Of a stretch of 36,617 nt of DNA, positions 1-8,239 are shown piece by piece. The DNA comes from Prolixibacteraceae bacterium (GTDB taxonomy: Bacteria > Bacteroidota > Bacteroidia > Bacteroidales > Prolixibacteraceae). The translations under genes were made by a program, and so were the position numbers. Where the stretch lies: NCBI GenBank assembly GCA_028282705.1, contig JANQHI010000064.1:1-36617 (forward strand), written 5' to 3'. The first letter of the stretch is position 1; every line of letters begins with the position of its first letter. A model generated the notes under the pieces. It saw only the letters and a program-made list of their open reading frames with translations, made no database searches and was not told where the DNA came from.

Positions 1-485
1 CTTTGTGCTCCCGGACCACCTGAGTTTTGGATAATCCGAACACCACTCACCTTGCCTTTTAAAGCTTCTTGTAAACTAACGACAGCTCTATCTTCAGACA
101 AGTCCCTGGCTGAAACAGAAGCTGTTGCTCCCGTCAAATCTTTACGCTTTACACTCCCATAACCAATCGCGACCACCTCATTTAAAGCAACATTAGCTAT
201 TGACATGGTTACATTAATTACAGTCTGTGTGCCTACTTTTACTTCTTGAGATTCCATACCCAGGAATTTAAAAATCAAAATATCCCCAACGCTGGCTGTA
301 ATATTATAATCACCATTTACATCGGTAATAACACCAGTGGTTATTCCTTTAATAAGGATGGTAACAGAAGGTATAGGCTCGTTTTGTTCATCGGTTACAG
401 TACCTGTGACTGTTTTTGTTTGTGCCCAGATATAATTAATTGTGAGCAGAAACAATATTACCAAAATGGTTAGTTTTTTAATCAT
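1..485 (-). CDS. SusC-like TonB-dependent receptor, N-terminal part (runs off left edge)
   Basis: Only the first 161 codons are inside the window; the rest lies to the left. The product starts MIKKLTILVILFLLT, a signal peptide ending near YIWAQ. It continues with a carboxypeptidase-regulatory-like (CarboxypepD_reg) domain at about residues 25-105 (TGTVTDEQNEPIPSV, TDVNGDYNI) and the linker NEVVAIGYGSVKRKDLTG that is typical of SusC proteins. The beginning of the plug domain follows (LQEALKGKVSGVRI). SusC proteins are outer-membrane transporters that import oligosaccharides with a SusD lipoprotein, powered by TonB. Its partner genes would lie to the left, so this is the upstream end of a second transporter locus distinct from the SusC at 17957-20965. 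The next gene on the same strand, the ROK kinase, ends about 146 bp upstream, so the two could be cotranscribed. The family call is secure; the substrate is unknown. Confidence 0.93.
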   Translation of the reverse strand, partial: MIKKLTILVILFLLTINYIWAQTKTVTGTVTDEQNEPIPSVTILIKGITTGVITDVNGDYNITASVGDILIFKFLGMESQEVKVGTQTVINVTMSIANVALNEVVAIGYGSVKRKDLTGATASVSARDLSEDRAVVSLQEALKGKVSGVRIIQNSGGPGAQ

Positions 486-614
486 AGATTTAATTTAAAT
501 AAGTTTGTACTTACTCTTTTTTTGGGTTTTTCAGTAACCACCCGTTGATTTTTCATTTTATTGAAATTTTATAGTTTTTATGGTTTTTTTAGTTTTCATA
601 TTTTATCCGTTAGC

Positions 615-631
615 CAGGAATAGCTATCCTG
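615..631. other. Near-perfect small palindrome next to ROK gene stop codon
   Basis: The sequence caggaatagctatcctg forms a CAGGA/TCCTG stem around TAGCTA. It would be the palindrome AGGATAGCTATCCT but for one extra A. It abuts the stop codon of the ROK kinase gene. No T-run follows on either strand, so it is a weak terminator candidate and could equally be a protein site upstream of the SusC gene at 1-485. Confidence 0.3.
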
Positions 632-1576
632 TCAATTATCTTGTTTTACTAATTCAGGTAAAAGTTTTTGCCAGAAATCCTCATCAATTAGCCTGGCTGC
701 ACCTGCTATTTGAGCGGTGTCATTTAATTCTGACTGTTCAATAATAATCTTCAAGCCATAATCGGAGAATTGTCTTTTCATTGAATTTTCAAACAGGTTA
801 AAAGCTTTTGAAATACTTCCTCCGGCTACCAAAACATCAGCGCCGAATTTTTCCAGCCACGGACTTAAAAAAAGAGCAAGGTCCTTTCCAAAACCCTCAA
901 ATAAATCCGCAACATTTTTATCTGTATTAGCTTCTTCGGCAATTTCCTTAACACCTTCAATGTCCCTAACTTTCAATTTTTTATATTTCTTCAATAATCC
1001 ACGTGTTGAAAAATAATCATCAGCCAATTCTTCTTTAAAAGGTAAATGCCAAATAAAGCCATCATTGGGTACTTTATTCCCTGTGAAAACCGGAAGGCCA
1101 TCTTTTATAAAACCTGACCCTAACCCAGTTCCTATTGTTATTGCTACGGATCGTTTAACTTTGGAGGATTTCCCAATCCATGCTTCTCCAATAGCAAATG
1201 CTGCCGCATCGTTTACAAAACGCATCGGAAAATCTATTGGTAATTTCAGAATATGCCTCAATGAATCTGCGACATTGATGCCATAAGTATTTTCATACTT
1301 TTTGGTTTCTCCATTAAATAAGGAAATGCCATTTAAATAATCAAACGGCCCCGGCATTGCAAGCCCAATGCCTATTACATTATTGATGTTAACCGAGTTT
1401 ATTGATGTTAATATTGTATTACTCCATACCTCCAGTATTTCGGGAGCACTGGCATGGTTATTTAATGGGCAGTTGGCAACGGATGAATAAGGTAGCTTCC
1501 CATTGCTTAAATCTATAGCTGCAGCAGAAATATGTGTTCCGCCTATATCAACTCCTATTGCGTATTTTTTCATCAT
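632..1576 (-). CDS. ROK-family sugar kinase (glucokinase-like)
   Basis: This 314-residue cytoplasmic protein has the ASKHA/ROK fold. The phosphate-1 motif DIGGTH is at residues 10-15, an ND-AAAFAIGEAW segment carries the likely catalytic Asp, and the phosphate-2 motif is AITIGTGLGSGF. ROK kinases phosphorylate free hexoses such as glucose, mannose, N-acetylmannosamine or allose at O6 with ATP. The usual ROK zinc motif (CxCGxxGCxE) is absent; the equivalent stretch reads IWHLPFKEELADDYFSTRG, with no cysteines. The start is ATG at 1576, with a second ATG at 1573. Its start lies two bases past the stop of the mannose-6-phosphate isomerase gene upstream, so the two are almost certainly translationally coupled. 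The pairing suggests a hexose or mannose that is phosphorylated and then isomerised to fructose-6-phosphate. The exact sugar cannot be read from the sequence. Confidence 0.9.
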   Translation of the reverse strand: MMKKYAIGVDIGGTHISAAAIDLSNGKLPYSSVANCPLNNHASAPEILEVWSNTILTSINSVNINNVIGIGLAMPGPFDYLNGISLFNGETKKYENTYGINVADSLRHILKLPIDFPMRFVNDAAAFAIGEAWIGKSSKVKRSVAITIGTGLGSGFIKDGLPVFTGNKVPNDGFIWHLPFKEELADDYFSTRGLLKKYKKLKVRDIEGVKEIAEEANTDKNVADLFEGFGKDLALFLSPWLEKFGADVLVAGGSISKAFNLFENSMKRQFSDYGLKIIIEQSELNDTAQIAGAARLIDEDFWQKLLPELVKQDN

Positions 1577-1578
1577 TT

Positions 1579-3327
1579 TTAAATCCTGACAAATGCTTTT
1601 ATGGTAGCAATTCTTTTGTTTTTACTTTCCCCGTAAGGAGATACTTTATATCTTTTTATAGAAGCTGGTATTACTATTGCTTCGGCAAAATGGATCACAA
1701 AAGGTTCAAAATCATCATCAGGGCTTTCAATTATTGCTTTCCTGCCTTCAACCAGCATCAGTACATTAACCGAACCATTGCATTTATGGAGTACAGGTTC
1801 TGTAAACCAATGCCTCCTGGTTTCTATAAATTCCCTTTCATGTAATCCTGTACGTTCTTCAATACACCCAGGAGTTGCATTGATTAATTCAACCACATTG
1901 ATTAATTCATTTTTAACAAATGTGGTATTTCCGTTTCGGCTTATTACATTGGCAGCATGTTCAATATTGATAGGCCTGGGCTTGCCATCCAATCCAAGCC
2001 TTCCCCAATCCCACATTTTAAAAGTAAAAATGTAAGGTGTAGAACTGATTTCCAGTACCATTGAATTCTTTCCTGAGCAGTGAATCGTCCCTGCTGGTAT
2101 TAAAAAATGATCATGCTTTTTTGCCGGAAAATTATTAACATAGTTATCAGCATTAAAAAAACCTCCATTATCATGGGTATCTTTTAATTCCGAAATCATT
2201 TTATCAACATCAGCTCCTTCTTTAATTCCAAGATAAACAGAGGCATCTTCTTTAGCATCAAGTATATAGTAACTTTCATCCTGGGTATAGTGCATTCCAA
2301 AATTTTCCTGAATATACGTTGTGTCTGGATGCACCTGTAGGCTCAGATTACCTCCGTCTATTGTATCAAGGAAATCAAAGCGTATTGGGAATTCTTTTCC
2401 GAAACGGGCTTCAACAGCATTGCCGAGGAGGTTTTTGCTTTCAAAAAAGACAAGGTTTATTCCCGGAATTTCTATTATCTCTTCATCTATTGAAAATAGA
2501 AGGCTGTTTTCTTCAGGCACGCAATTCATGCACCATGCATAGTTAGGGACATTCTCTGTTTCCAGGTCACAGACTTTTTCAAGCCAATGGCCACCCCATG
2601 GACCAGGGTCGAAATAAGGAACAAAACTAAATGGCTGATTAGCTGCTTTTTGCAATCCTTCTTTAATTGTAGGCATTTCCACTAATTTTGGATTACCTGC
2701 CTTATTGGTGTCTAAAAGATATTCACACTGTAAAAACCATTTCTTTTTGTGTTTATCGCATACACGCCAATCAACAAAAAAACCTCTTTTGTATTGATAG
2801 CTAATTGGTTCGTCTTTGTTTACCACCCCTAACCCATTAATTTGATTTTTTCTCATCCTCAACTGAATCTCCCAACGGGCCAAATCAGCATAAATTTTAA
2901 TATCTGAATCAGGTGATATCAACAAGGCACCGGGCCCCATTACCAGTAGCTTACCCTTTGATTTTTTAATAATCTGTTTTGCTTTATAAACTTTTTCTTT
3001 ATCAAAGAAATCTTCCATTTGCAAATAAGCAATGTGCCCAAAAACCTCGTCATCTGTTATAAATCCTTGAGTCATTTTCAATACCTCTTGCTCTGATTTA
3101 AAGAAATCATATGTATTAAGGATTCCCACTTTGGCTGAAAAAGCTGTTTTAATCTCAGTCAGGTCAACTCCCTGGTAGCATTCTATTGAAATTGTCTTTA
3201 TAGTTTTTTTTGAGGTATTTAAAAGATGATCAATGATTTTCGGCCAACTATTTTTAACAAATCCGTTAATATTGATGGAAGGCGATTTTGTATAATTTGA
3301 TTTTTGTTTTTTTAAAACAACACCCAT
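1579..3327 (-). CDS. Class I mannose-6-phosphate isomerase with long N-terminal extension
   Basis: The C-terminal part, from about residue 235 to 582, is a class I (cupin) mannose-6-phosphate isomerase. It opens with FVPYFDPGPWGGHWL and has the zinc-site segments LQVHPD (His333), DESYYILDA, and GTIHCSG (His416). The enzyme interconverts mannose-6-phosphate and fructose-6-phosphate in the cytoplasm. At 582 residues it is nearly twice the length of short ManA proteins of about 315 residues. The first 230 residues look like a nucleoside/uridine-kinase-like alpha/beta domain (KGKLLVMGPGALL, DIKIYADLARWEIQLRMRK), but no Walker A GxxxxGK[ST] is visible. It is therefore either regulatory or catalytically dead; this part is inference. 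It is the first gene of the operon with the ROK kinase and is divergent from the GntR regulator at 3597. Confidence 0.9.
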   Translation of the reverse strand: MGVVLKKQKSNYTKSPSININGFVKNSWPKIIDHLLNTSKKTIKTISIECYQGVDLTEIKTAFSAKVGILNTYDFFKSEQEVLKMTQGFITDDEVFGHIAYLQMEDFFDKEKVYKAKQIIKKSKGKLLVMGPGALLISPDSDIKIYADLARWEIQLRMRKNQINGLGVVNKDEPISYQYKRGFFVDWRVCDKHKKKWFLQCEYLLDTNKAGNPKLVEMPTIKEGLQKAANQPFSFVPYFDPGPWGGHWLEKVCDLETENVPNYAWCMNCVPEENSLLFSIDEEIIEIPGINLVFFESKNLLGNAVEARFGKEFPIRFDFLDTIDGGNLSLQVHPDTTYIQENFGMHYTQDESYYILDAKEDASVYLGIKEGADVDKMISELKDTHDNGGFFNADNYVNNFPAKKHDHFLIPAGTIHCSGKNSMVLEISSTPYIFTFKMWDWGRLGLDGKPRPINIEHAANVISRNGNTTFVKNELINVVELINATPGCIEERTGLHEREFIETRRHWFTEPVLHKCNGSVNVLMLVEGRKAIIESPDDDFEPFVIHFAEAIVIPASIKRYKVSPYGESKNKRIATIKAFVRI

Positions 3328-3472
3328 GTATTATCTTTATTTTAAAATTTATTTGTTTTGATTATTAAACTCAGCGTATTCTGTAATTACATATTACCAT
3401 TATAAATTTTTTTAATATCATTTTATAATTATACAATTTGAACGTACATATATCTAAAATTAATACATCAAA

Positions 3473-3484
3473 TGTATGTACATA
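3473..3484. promoter_or_regulatory. Candidate GntR operator 1
   Basis: The stretch tgtatgtacata contains the perfect 10-bp palindrome TATGTACATA (3475-3484) in the divergent region between the isomerase/kinase operon and the GntR gene. It resembles the GT-N-TA-N-AC core typical of GntR-family sites, with one change. The closely related site at 3567 supports the reading. No binding evidence exists. Confidence 0.45.
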
Positions 3485-3566
3485 TTTTATATTTTCAAAA
3501 CAAATGGGATGAATTCTTAATAAAATCTAAAAAAATACCATAAACTGAGAAGAAATCAATTAAATT

Positions 3567-3576
3567 TGTATATACA
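3567..3576. promoter_or_regulatory. Candidate GntR operator 2 (autoregulatory position)
   Basis: TGTATATACA is a perfect 10-bp palindrome and contains GTATATAC, an exact match to the GT-N-TA-N-AC consensus of GntR-family operators. It lies about 20 bp upstream of the regulator's ATG. That position fits repression of the regulator's own promoter, and together with site 1 of the divergent isomerase/kinase operon. Function is inferred from motif and position only. Confidence 0.5.
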
Positions 3577-3596
3577 TAAAAAGAAGTAAAATATAG

Positions 3597-4319
3597 ATGT
3601 TTGAGATCGATAAATCATCCTCCATCCCGTTACATGAGCAAATAAATAATAAGTTAAGGGAACTTATTTCAAAAGTTGAATATATAAATGGCAAAATGCT
3701 GCCTTCAGAGATGGAGCTGGCAAAGGTACTGGGTGTGTCCCGAGCTACAATAAGGCAAGCTATTAGCAATTTAGTAAATGAAGGCTTACTGGAAAGGAAA
3801 AAAGGAGCTGGCACAAAAGTAGCGACAGGAGAAATCAGGGGAGTTGGGCGAAAGTGGCAAAGTTTTACTCAGGAAATGAAATCGCTTGGCATAGAAGTAC
3901 ACAATTTCGAGTTACACCTACTTTGGGAGAAACCTCCTCGAAACATTTATCAGTTTTTTGATATTTCACCAGAATCAAAGATTTTAAAAATGGAACGTTT
4001 AAGAGGTAGTAAGTCAGGTCCGTTTGTTTATTTTATTTCATATTTTAACCCATCCTTGCAGCTTAAAGGGAATGAGAACTTTAACCTACCCCTATACACC
4101 GTTTTAAAAGAATCATGCGGATGTATAGCTGCGACTTCTCAGGAGTATATTGTTGCAATCAATGCAGATGAAAAACTTGCAAAAAAACTAGAGGTTGATA
4201 TTAACACAGCACTTTTAAAAAGAACAAGGGAAGTATATGATATAAATAAAATGCCAATAGAATACAATATCGGTTATTATCGTTCTGATAAATTTACATA
4301 CACTATTTCTTTTGAGTAA
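3597..4319 (+). CDS. GntR-family transcriptional regulator (HutC/UTRA type)
   Basis: This 240-residue DNA-binding protein has an N-terminal GntR winged helix at about residues 5-72. Its recognition region contains LPSEMELAKVLGVSRATI and is followed by LVNEGLLERKKGAGTKV. The UTRA effector domain at about 90-235 has the characteristic features KMERLRGSKSGP, ending in MPIEYNIGYYRSDKFTYTISF. UTRA regulators usually bind a phosphorylated sugar and leave their operator when it is present. The gene is divergent from the isomerase/ROK-kinase operon 270 bp away and is preceded by two GntR-like palindromes. The likely role is local control of that operon and of itself by a hexose-phosphate. The ATG at 3597 is the only start that includes the full winged helix. 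Confidence 0.93.
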   Translation: MFEIDKSSSIPLHEQINNKLRELISKVEYINGKMLPSEMELAKVLGVSRATIRQAISNLVNEGLLERKKGAGTKVATGEIRGVGRKWQSFTQEMKSLGIEVHNFELHLLWEKPPRNIYQFFDISPESKILKMERLRGSKSGPFVYFISYFNPSLQLKGNENFNLPLYTVLKESCGCIAATSQEYIVAINADEKLAKKLEVDINTALLKRTREVYDINKMPIEYNIGYYRSDKFTYTISFE

Positions 4320-4807
4320 TGTTTTGATTGCTTGTTTACAACGTTTGCCCTTCTGTTGTTACTTTTGGTTATCAACACATATATAACACTTTATTATGTG
4401 AGAGTTCTCTAAAAAATATAGTATTTTACCAGATTAATATTACCAGTAAAATATTTAAAAATCTTTAAACCAGCCTATTATACCAATCTAACTGAATAAT
4501 GTCGTATTGCAATCGATTAGATTAAATCGGTATTAGAAAAAACTCAATTGAGCCAAACAATGAGTTATCCCAAAATAATAGCTGAGAAGGTATTTTGCAT
4601 GATGGTACTCCTGTTGTAGGATTTTCAACATTCATTATGGGTTGAAGAATAAATGAGATTAGGCTAACTTATAGTAAACTTGCCGATAATATGAAACACT
4701 TGCCCTTCACAGCTTATAATTCATTGCTTTTCAGTAATTATTTCCAGGTTATGGTTACCAATTACTTTAAACAAAATCCTTAAATGAAAAAATTAAATAA
4801 TTAACAC
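4320..4807. other. 488-bp gene-poor interval with two inverted repeats
   Basis: No convincing coding frame is visible on either strand. It holds an 8-bp inverted repeat TATTTTAC/GTAAAATA (4422-4429 and 4446-4453), shortly after the GntR stop and possibly a weak terminator. It also holds the larger imperfect palindrome at 4480-4533, listed separately. The last 100 bp must carry the promoter for the tricorn-type protease, but no exact TAnnTTTG box was found there. Confidence 0.5.
4480..4533. repeat. Imperfect palindrome, possibly a dispersed repeat
   Basis: The left arm ataccaatctaa (4480-4491) pairs with the right arm ttagattaaatcggtat (4517-4533): five plus seven complementary bases with a five-base bulge. 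On the complementary strand the right arm begins TTTCTAATACC, and the same 11 bases occur on the plus strand at 36473-36483. This hints at a small dispersed intergenic repeat, but two partial copies are thin evidence. Confidence 0.3.
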
Positions 4808-7800
4808 ATGAAACAGCTATTCTTTTTATTTCTATTATCATTTGCTATCAGCAGTGCACAAGGCCAAATCAGTGCAAAATTAATGCGCTACATGGATGTT
4901 TCTGATAGCCAGGTCACATTTGTTTATGGAGGTGATATTTGGGTTATGCCCAAAACTGGTGGCACAGCCATACAGGTTACCCATTCACCAGGGGAAGAAT
5001 CCTGGCCACGTTTTTCGCCAGATGGGAAATCAATTGCTTTTACGGCTAGGTATAATGGTAACCCTGATATTTTTGTAATGCCCGTTACAGGAGGGATACC
5101 TAAAAGGGTTACTTACCAAGCCCATATGGACAGGATGGTTGACTGGCATCCTGATGGGAAGCATATCTTATTTGCTTCAGCACGTGAAAGTGGGCGCCAA
5201 TCATTCCGCCAGTTTTACCTTGTTGGTAAAGATGGGGGCTTCCCTGAAAAATTAAAGATACCATATGGCGAACTTGCCAGCTACTCACCTGATGGGAGCA
5301 AATTAGCTTACATCACAAAAATTACTGAAAACTACCCCTTTAAAAGGTATAGGGGTGGGTTAGCATCAGACATTATCATTTATGACCTGGAAACCAATTC
5401 AGCAGAAAACATAACAAACAACCATGCTACTGATGGCAAACCTGCATGGGTTGGAGATAATGTTTATTTTTTATCTGACCAGGATGAAAACATGAGGATG
5501 AATATCTGGGTATATAATACCAAATCAAAAACAGCAAGCCAGGTTACCCAAATAAAAGACTTTGACATTTCTTTTATGTCAGCAAGCAAGAGCGACCTAG
5601 TATTTGAAGCTGGTGGTATCCTTTATTTAATGGACCTGGCTACCCATGAATACAAATCATTGGAAGTAAAAGTGGTTAGTGACTTATCTGTTGAAATGCC
5701 AACTTCAAAAGATGTAAGTAAAAGGATCAGCAGGATGACAGCCTCCCCTGAAGGGAAAAGGGTTGTTTTTGAAGCACGCGGCGAGCTTTTTAATGTCCCT
5801 GCAAAAGAGGGGTATGTAATAAATATGACCAAATCAAGTGGGGCATTTGACCAAAACCCTGCATGGTCTCCTGATGGCAAATCCATTGCATATTGGAGCG
5901 ACAAATCAGGTGAATATGAAATTTACATCCAGGAAAGTGACGGCTTGGACGAGCCACGAAAATTAACAAGCCGTGGAAAAGGTTTTGGCTATAAATTATT
6001 CTGGTCGCCCGACAGTAAAATGATCGCTTTTATTGATGAAACAAATAAGATTTATTTAGTGGATGCAGAAAATGGAGAAACCACTTTTGTAGGGCATACA
6101 CTATGGAATGTGGGGCATGGAGGCAGGTTTGGCTTCCCTATTTCCTGGTCTCCTGATTCAAAGTGGATTACCTTCACATTGGGGCTAGATAATTCAAACA
6201 GTGCAGTTTATATTTATAATGTAGAAAATAAAGAGCTGAAACAAGCCACTTCTGGTTTTTTCCAGGATTCACACCCTGTATTTAGCAATGATGGGAAATA
6301 CCTGTTCTACCTGACTGACAGGAGCATGACTGCCACCTATTCTGATATGGGGGATGGGACATGGGTATATCCTAATGCAACAAAAATTGCTTCTATTAGC
6401 CTTACTGACAAAATACCTTCACTATTAAAACCAAAAAATGATGAGGTAAAAAAAGAAGAAAAGGAAAAAGATAAGAAACCCAATAAAAAAGAGGAAACTG
6501 AGAAGGACGGAAAAAAGGAAAAAAGCAAGGAAAGCAAAGAAGGTAAAAATGGTGAAAAGGATAAGGATAAAGGATCAAATGGGGTAAAAGTTGAAATTGA
6601 TTTTAACAATTTTGAATCACGCTTAACCTTGCTGCCAGTTAAAGCTGGTAACATCAGCACTTTAATCCCATTTAAAGGGAAACTGGTATTTTTAAGAAGG
6701 CCAAATACTGGTTCTGGCGAAAGGTCATCATCCTTGATTTTTTATGACCTGGAAAAGAAAGAAGAAAAAACCATTATCTCTGGTGTTAGCAGTGTGGTTC
6801 CAACTGCTGATGGGAAGTCAATGCTGGTAGGTAGCAAAGGGAAATATGGGATCATTAAGCCAGCCCCTGGGCAAAAACTTGATAAGCCAATCCCAACCAA
6901 TGGGTTAGTGATGGACCTGGTCCCTAAAGAAGAGTGGAGGCAAATATTCAATGACACATGGCGCAGGCATCGCGACTTCTTCTATGACCCTAATATGCAC
7001 CAGGTTGACTGGGATGAAATGTACGAACGCTATGGGGCCCTTATTGAAGATGCACGCACGCGTTGGGATGTAACAAATATCCAGTTAAACCTTGTATCTG
7101 AATTAAGTGCAGGGCACACCTATTCTGGTGGTGGTGATATGGAAAATGCCCCATCCAGGCAGAATGGGTTCCTGGGTATTGACTGGGGCAAAGATGGCAA
7201 CCACTACAAAATCAAACGAATTGTAAAGCCAGCCCAATGGGATACTGATGTGCGTTCGCCATTTGACAAGCCAGGGGTTGATATTAATGTTGGAGATTAT
7301 ATACTCTCAGTAAATGGTGTTGCCCTTGATCCAGCTAAAGACCCATATGCTGCATTTGAAGGGTTATCAGGGAAAACAGTTTCACTGGGTGTAAGCAAAA
7401 CAGGAAAAAAAGATGACATCAAATACCATGTGGTAAAATGTCTGACAACCAGGCAAGAAACCAATCTGCGTTACCTGGAATGGATTGAAAATAACCGCAA
7501 AATGGTAGACAAGCTTTCAGGTGGGCAGCTAGGGTATATCTACATGTCAAATACAAGTGGTCAAGGGCAGAAAGAGCTTGTCCAAATGTTTTATGGGCAA
7601 TTAGATAAAAAAGGGTTTATCCTTGATGAACGCTTTAATGGTGGAGGCCAATTGGCTGACCGTTTCCTTGAACTGCTGCAACGCCCGGTAACATACAACC
7701 TACACTGGAGGCATGGAAAAGACCATACTAACCCAAGGAAAACCAATACAGGTCCTGTGGGTATGCTTATTAATGGCTGGGCAGGCTCAGGAGGTGATGG

Positions 7801-8149
7801 GCTACCATGGGCATTCCAAGAACTAAAAGCAGGCCCTATTGTAGGCGAACGCACATTGGGTATTTTAGTTGGACCTGCAACAGGCCACTCTTTGATTGAT
7901 GGTGGCTACATTACAGTACCAGGGGCAAGGCTGTATGATAATGACCACCATTGGTTTTGGGAAGGTGAAGGGGTAGCACCTGACTTTGAGGTGTGGGATG
8001 ACCCTAATATAATGGTACAAGGGCGTGACCCACAAATTGAAAAAGTGGTGGAAGAAGTTATGAAACTGGTAAAAGAAGGTAAACACAAAATGACCCCTGC
8101 CCCACCTCTGGAAGACAGGACAGCAAAAGGACTTAATAAAAAGAAATAA
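4808..8149 (+). CDS. Tricorn-type protease (S41 family) with beta-propeller, PDZ and charged linker
   Basis: This 1113-residue exported protein has a signal peptide ending near SSAQGQ (residue 20). TolB/WD40-like propeller repeats cover residues 25-530 (for example PRFSPDGKSIAFTA, PAWSPDGKSIAYWSD, SWSPDSKWITFTL). Next comes a Lys/Glu-rich linker at about 545-592, then the core region, a PDZ domain at about 785-870 (PGVDINVGDYILSVNG) and an S41 peptidase domain at about 880-1080. The probable nucleophile is Ser994 in GWAGSGGDGLPW. His770 in SELSAGHTYSGG matches the position of the tricorn catalytic His by local context. Tricorn proteases cut peptides processively; the signal peptide puts this one in the periplasm or envelope. 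It stands alone, is convergent with the sulfatase gene and ends at a clear terminator. No link to the glycan genes is visible. Confidence 0.93.
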   Translation: MKQLFFLFLLSFAISSAQGQISAKLMRYMDVSDSQVTFVYGGDIWVMPKTGGTAIQVTHSPGEESWPRFSPDGKSIAFTARYNGNPDIFVMPVTGGIPKRVTYQAHMDRMVDWHPDGKHILFASARESGRQSFRQFYLVGKDGGFPEKLKIPYGELASYSPDGSKLAYITKITENYPFKRYRGGLASDIIIYDLETNSAENITNNHATDGKPAWVGDNVYFLSDQDENMRMNIWVYNTKSKTASQVTQIKDFDISFMSASKSDLVFEAGGILYLMDLATHEYKSLEVKVVSDLSVEMPTSKDVSKRISRMTASPEGKRVVFEARGELFNVPAKEGYVINMTKSSGAFDQNPAWSPDGKSIAYWSDKSGEYEIYIQESDGLDEPRKLTSRGKGFGYKLFWSPDSKMIAFIDETNKIYLVDAENGETTFVGHTLWNVGHGGRFGFPISWSPDSKWITFTLGLDNSNSAVYIYNVENKELKQATSGFFQDSHPVFSNDGKYLFYLTDRSMTATYSDMGDGTWVYPNATKIASISLTDKIPSLLKPKNDEVKKEEKEKDKKPNKKEETEKDGKKEKSKESKEGKNGEKDKDKGSNGVKVEIDFNNFESRLTLLPVKAGNISTLIPFKGKLVFLRRPNTGSGERSSSLIFYDLEKKEEKTIISGVSSVVPTADGKSMLVGSKGKYGIIKPAPGQKLDKPIPTNGLVMDLVPKEEWRQIFNDTWRRHRDFFYDPNMHQVDWDEMYERYGALIEDARTRWDVTNIQLNLVSELSAGHTYSGGGDMENAPSRQNGFLGIDWGKDGNHYKIKRIVKPAQWDTDVRSPFDKPGVDINVGDYILSVNGVALDPAKDPYAAFEGLSGKTVSLGVSKTGKKDDIKYHVVKCLTTRQETNLRYLEWIENNRKMVDKLSGGQLGYIYMSNTSGQGQKELVQMFYGQLDKKGFILDERFNGGGQLADRFLELLQRPVTYNLHWRHGKDHTNPRKTNTGPVGMLINGWAGSGGDGLPWAFQELKAGPIVGERTLGILVGPATGHSLIDGGYITVPGARLYDNDHHWFWEGEGVAPDFEVWDDPNIMVQGRDPQIEKVVEEVMKLVKEGKHKMTPAPPLEDRTAKGLNKKK

Positions 8150-8169
8150 AGGTTAATAGCCAAAGTAAA

Positions 8170-8203
8170 ATGCCTTGGGAAATATATCCCAGGGCATTTT
8201 TTT
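8170..8203 (+). terminator. Rho-independent terminator after the tricorn-type protease gene
   Basis: The stem atgccttggga/tcccagggcat (11 bp with one G-U pair), with a six-base loop, is followed by seven T residues. It begins 21 bp past the protease stop codon. The opposite gene converges here, and its transcripts would meet only a short T-run on their side. Confidence 0.85.
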
Positions 8204-8239
8204 ATTTCCCAAAAATTAGAGGTAAACTAAATTCAAGGG

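Noticed and set aside
246-473. 75-codon plus-strand frame at the left edge
   Set aside because: Antisense to the start of the SusC gene, which has an intact signal peptide and domain.
6337-6660. 107-codon minus-strand frame rich in Ser, Phe and Leu
   Set aside because: It is the antisense reading of the Lys/Glu-rich linker of the tricorn-type protease.
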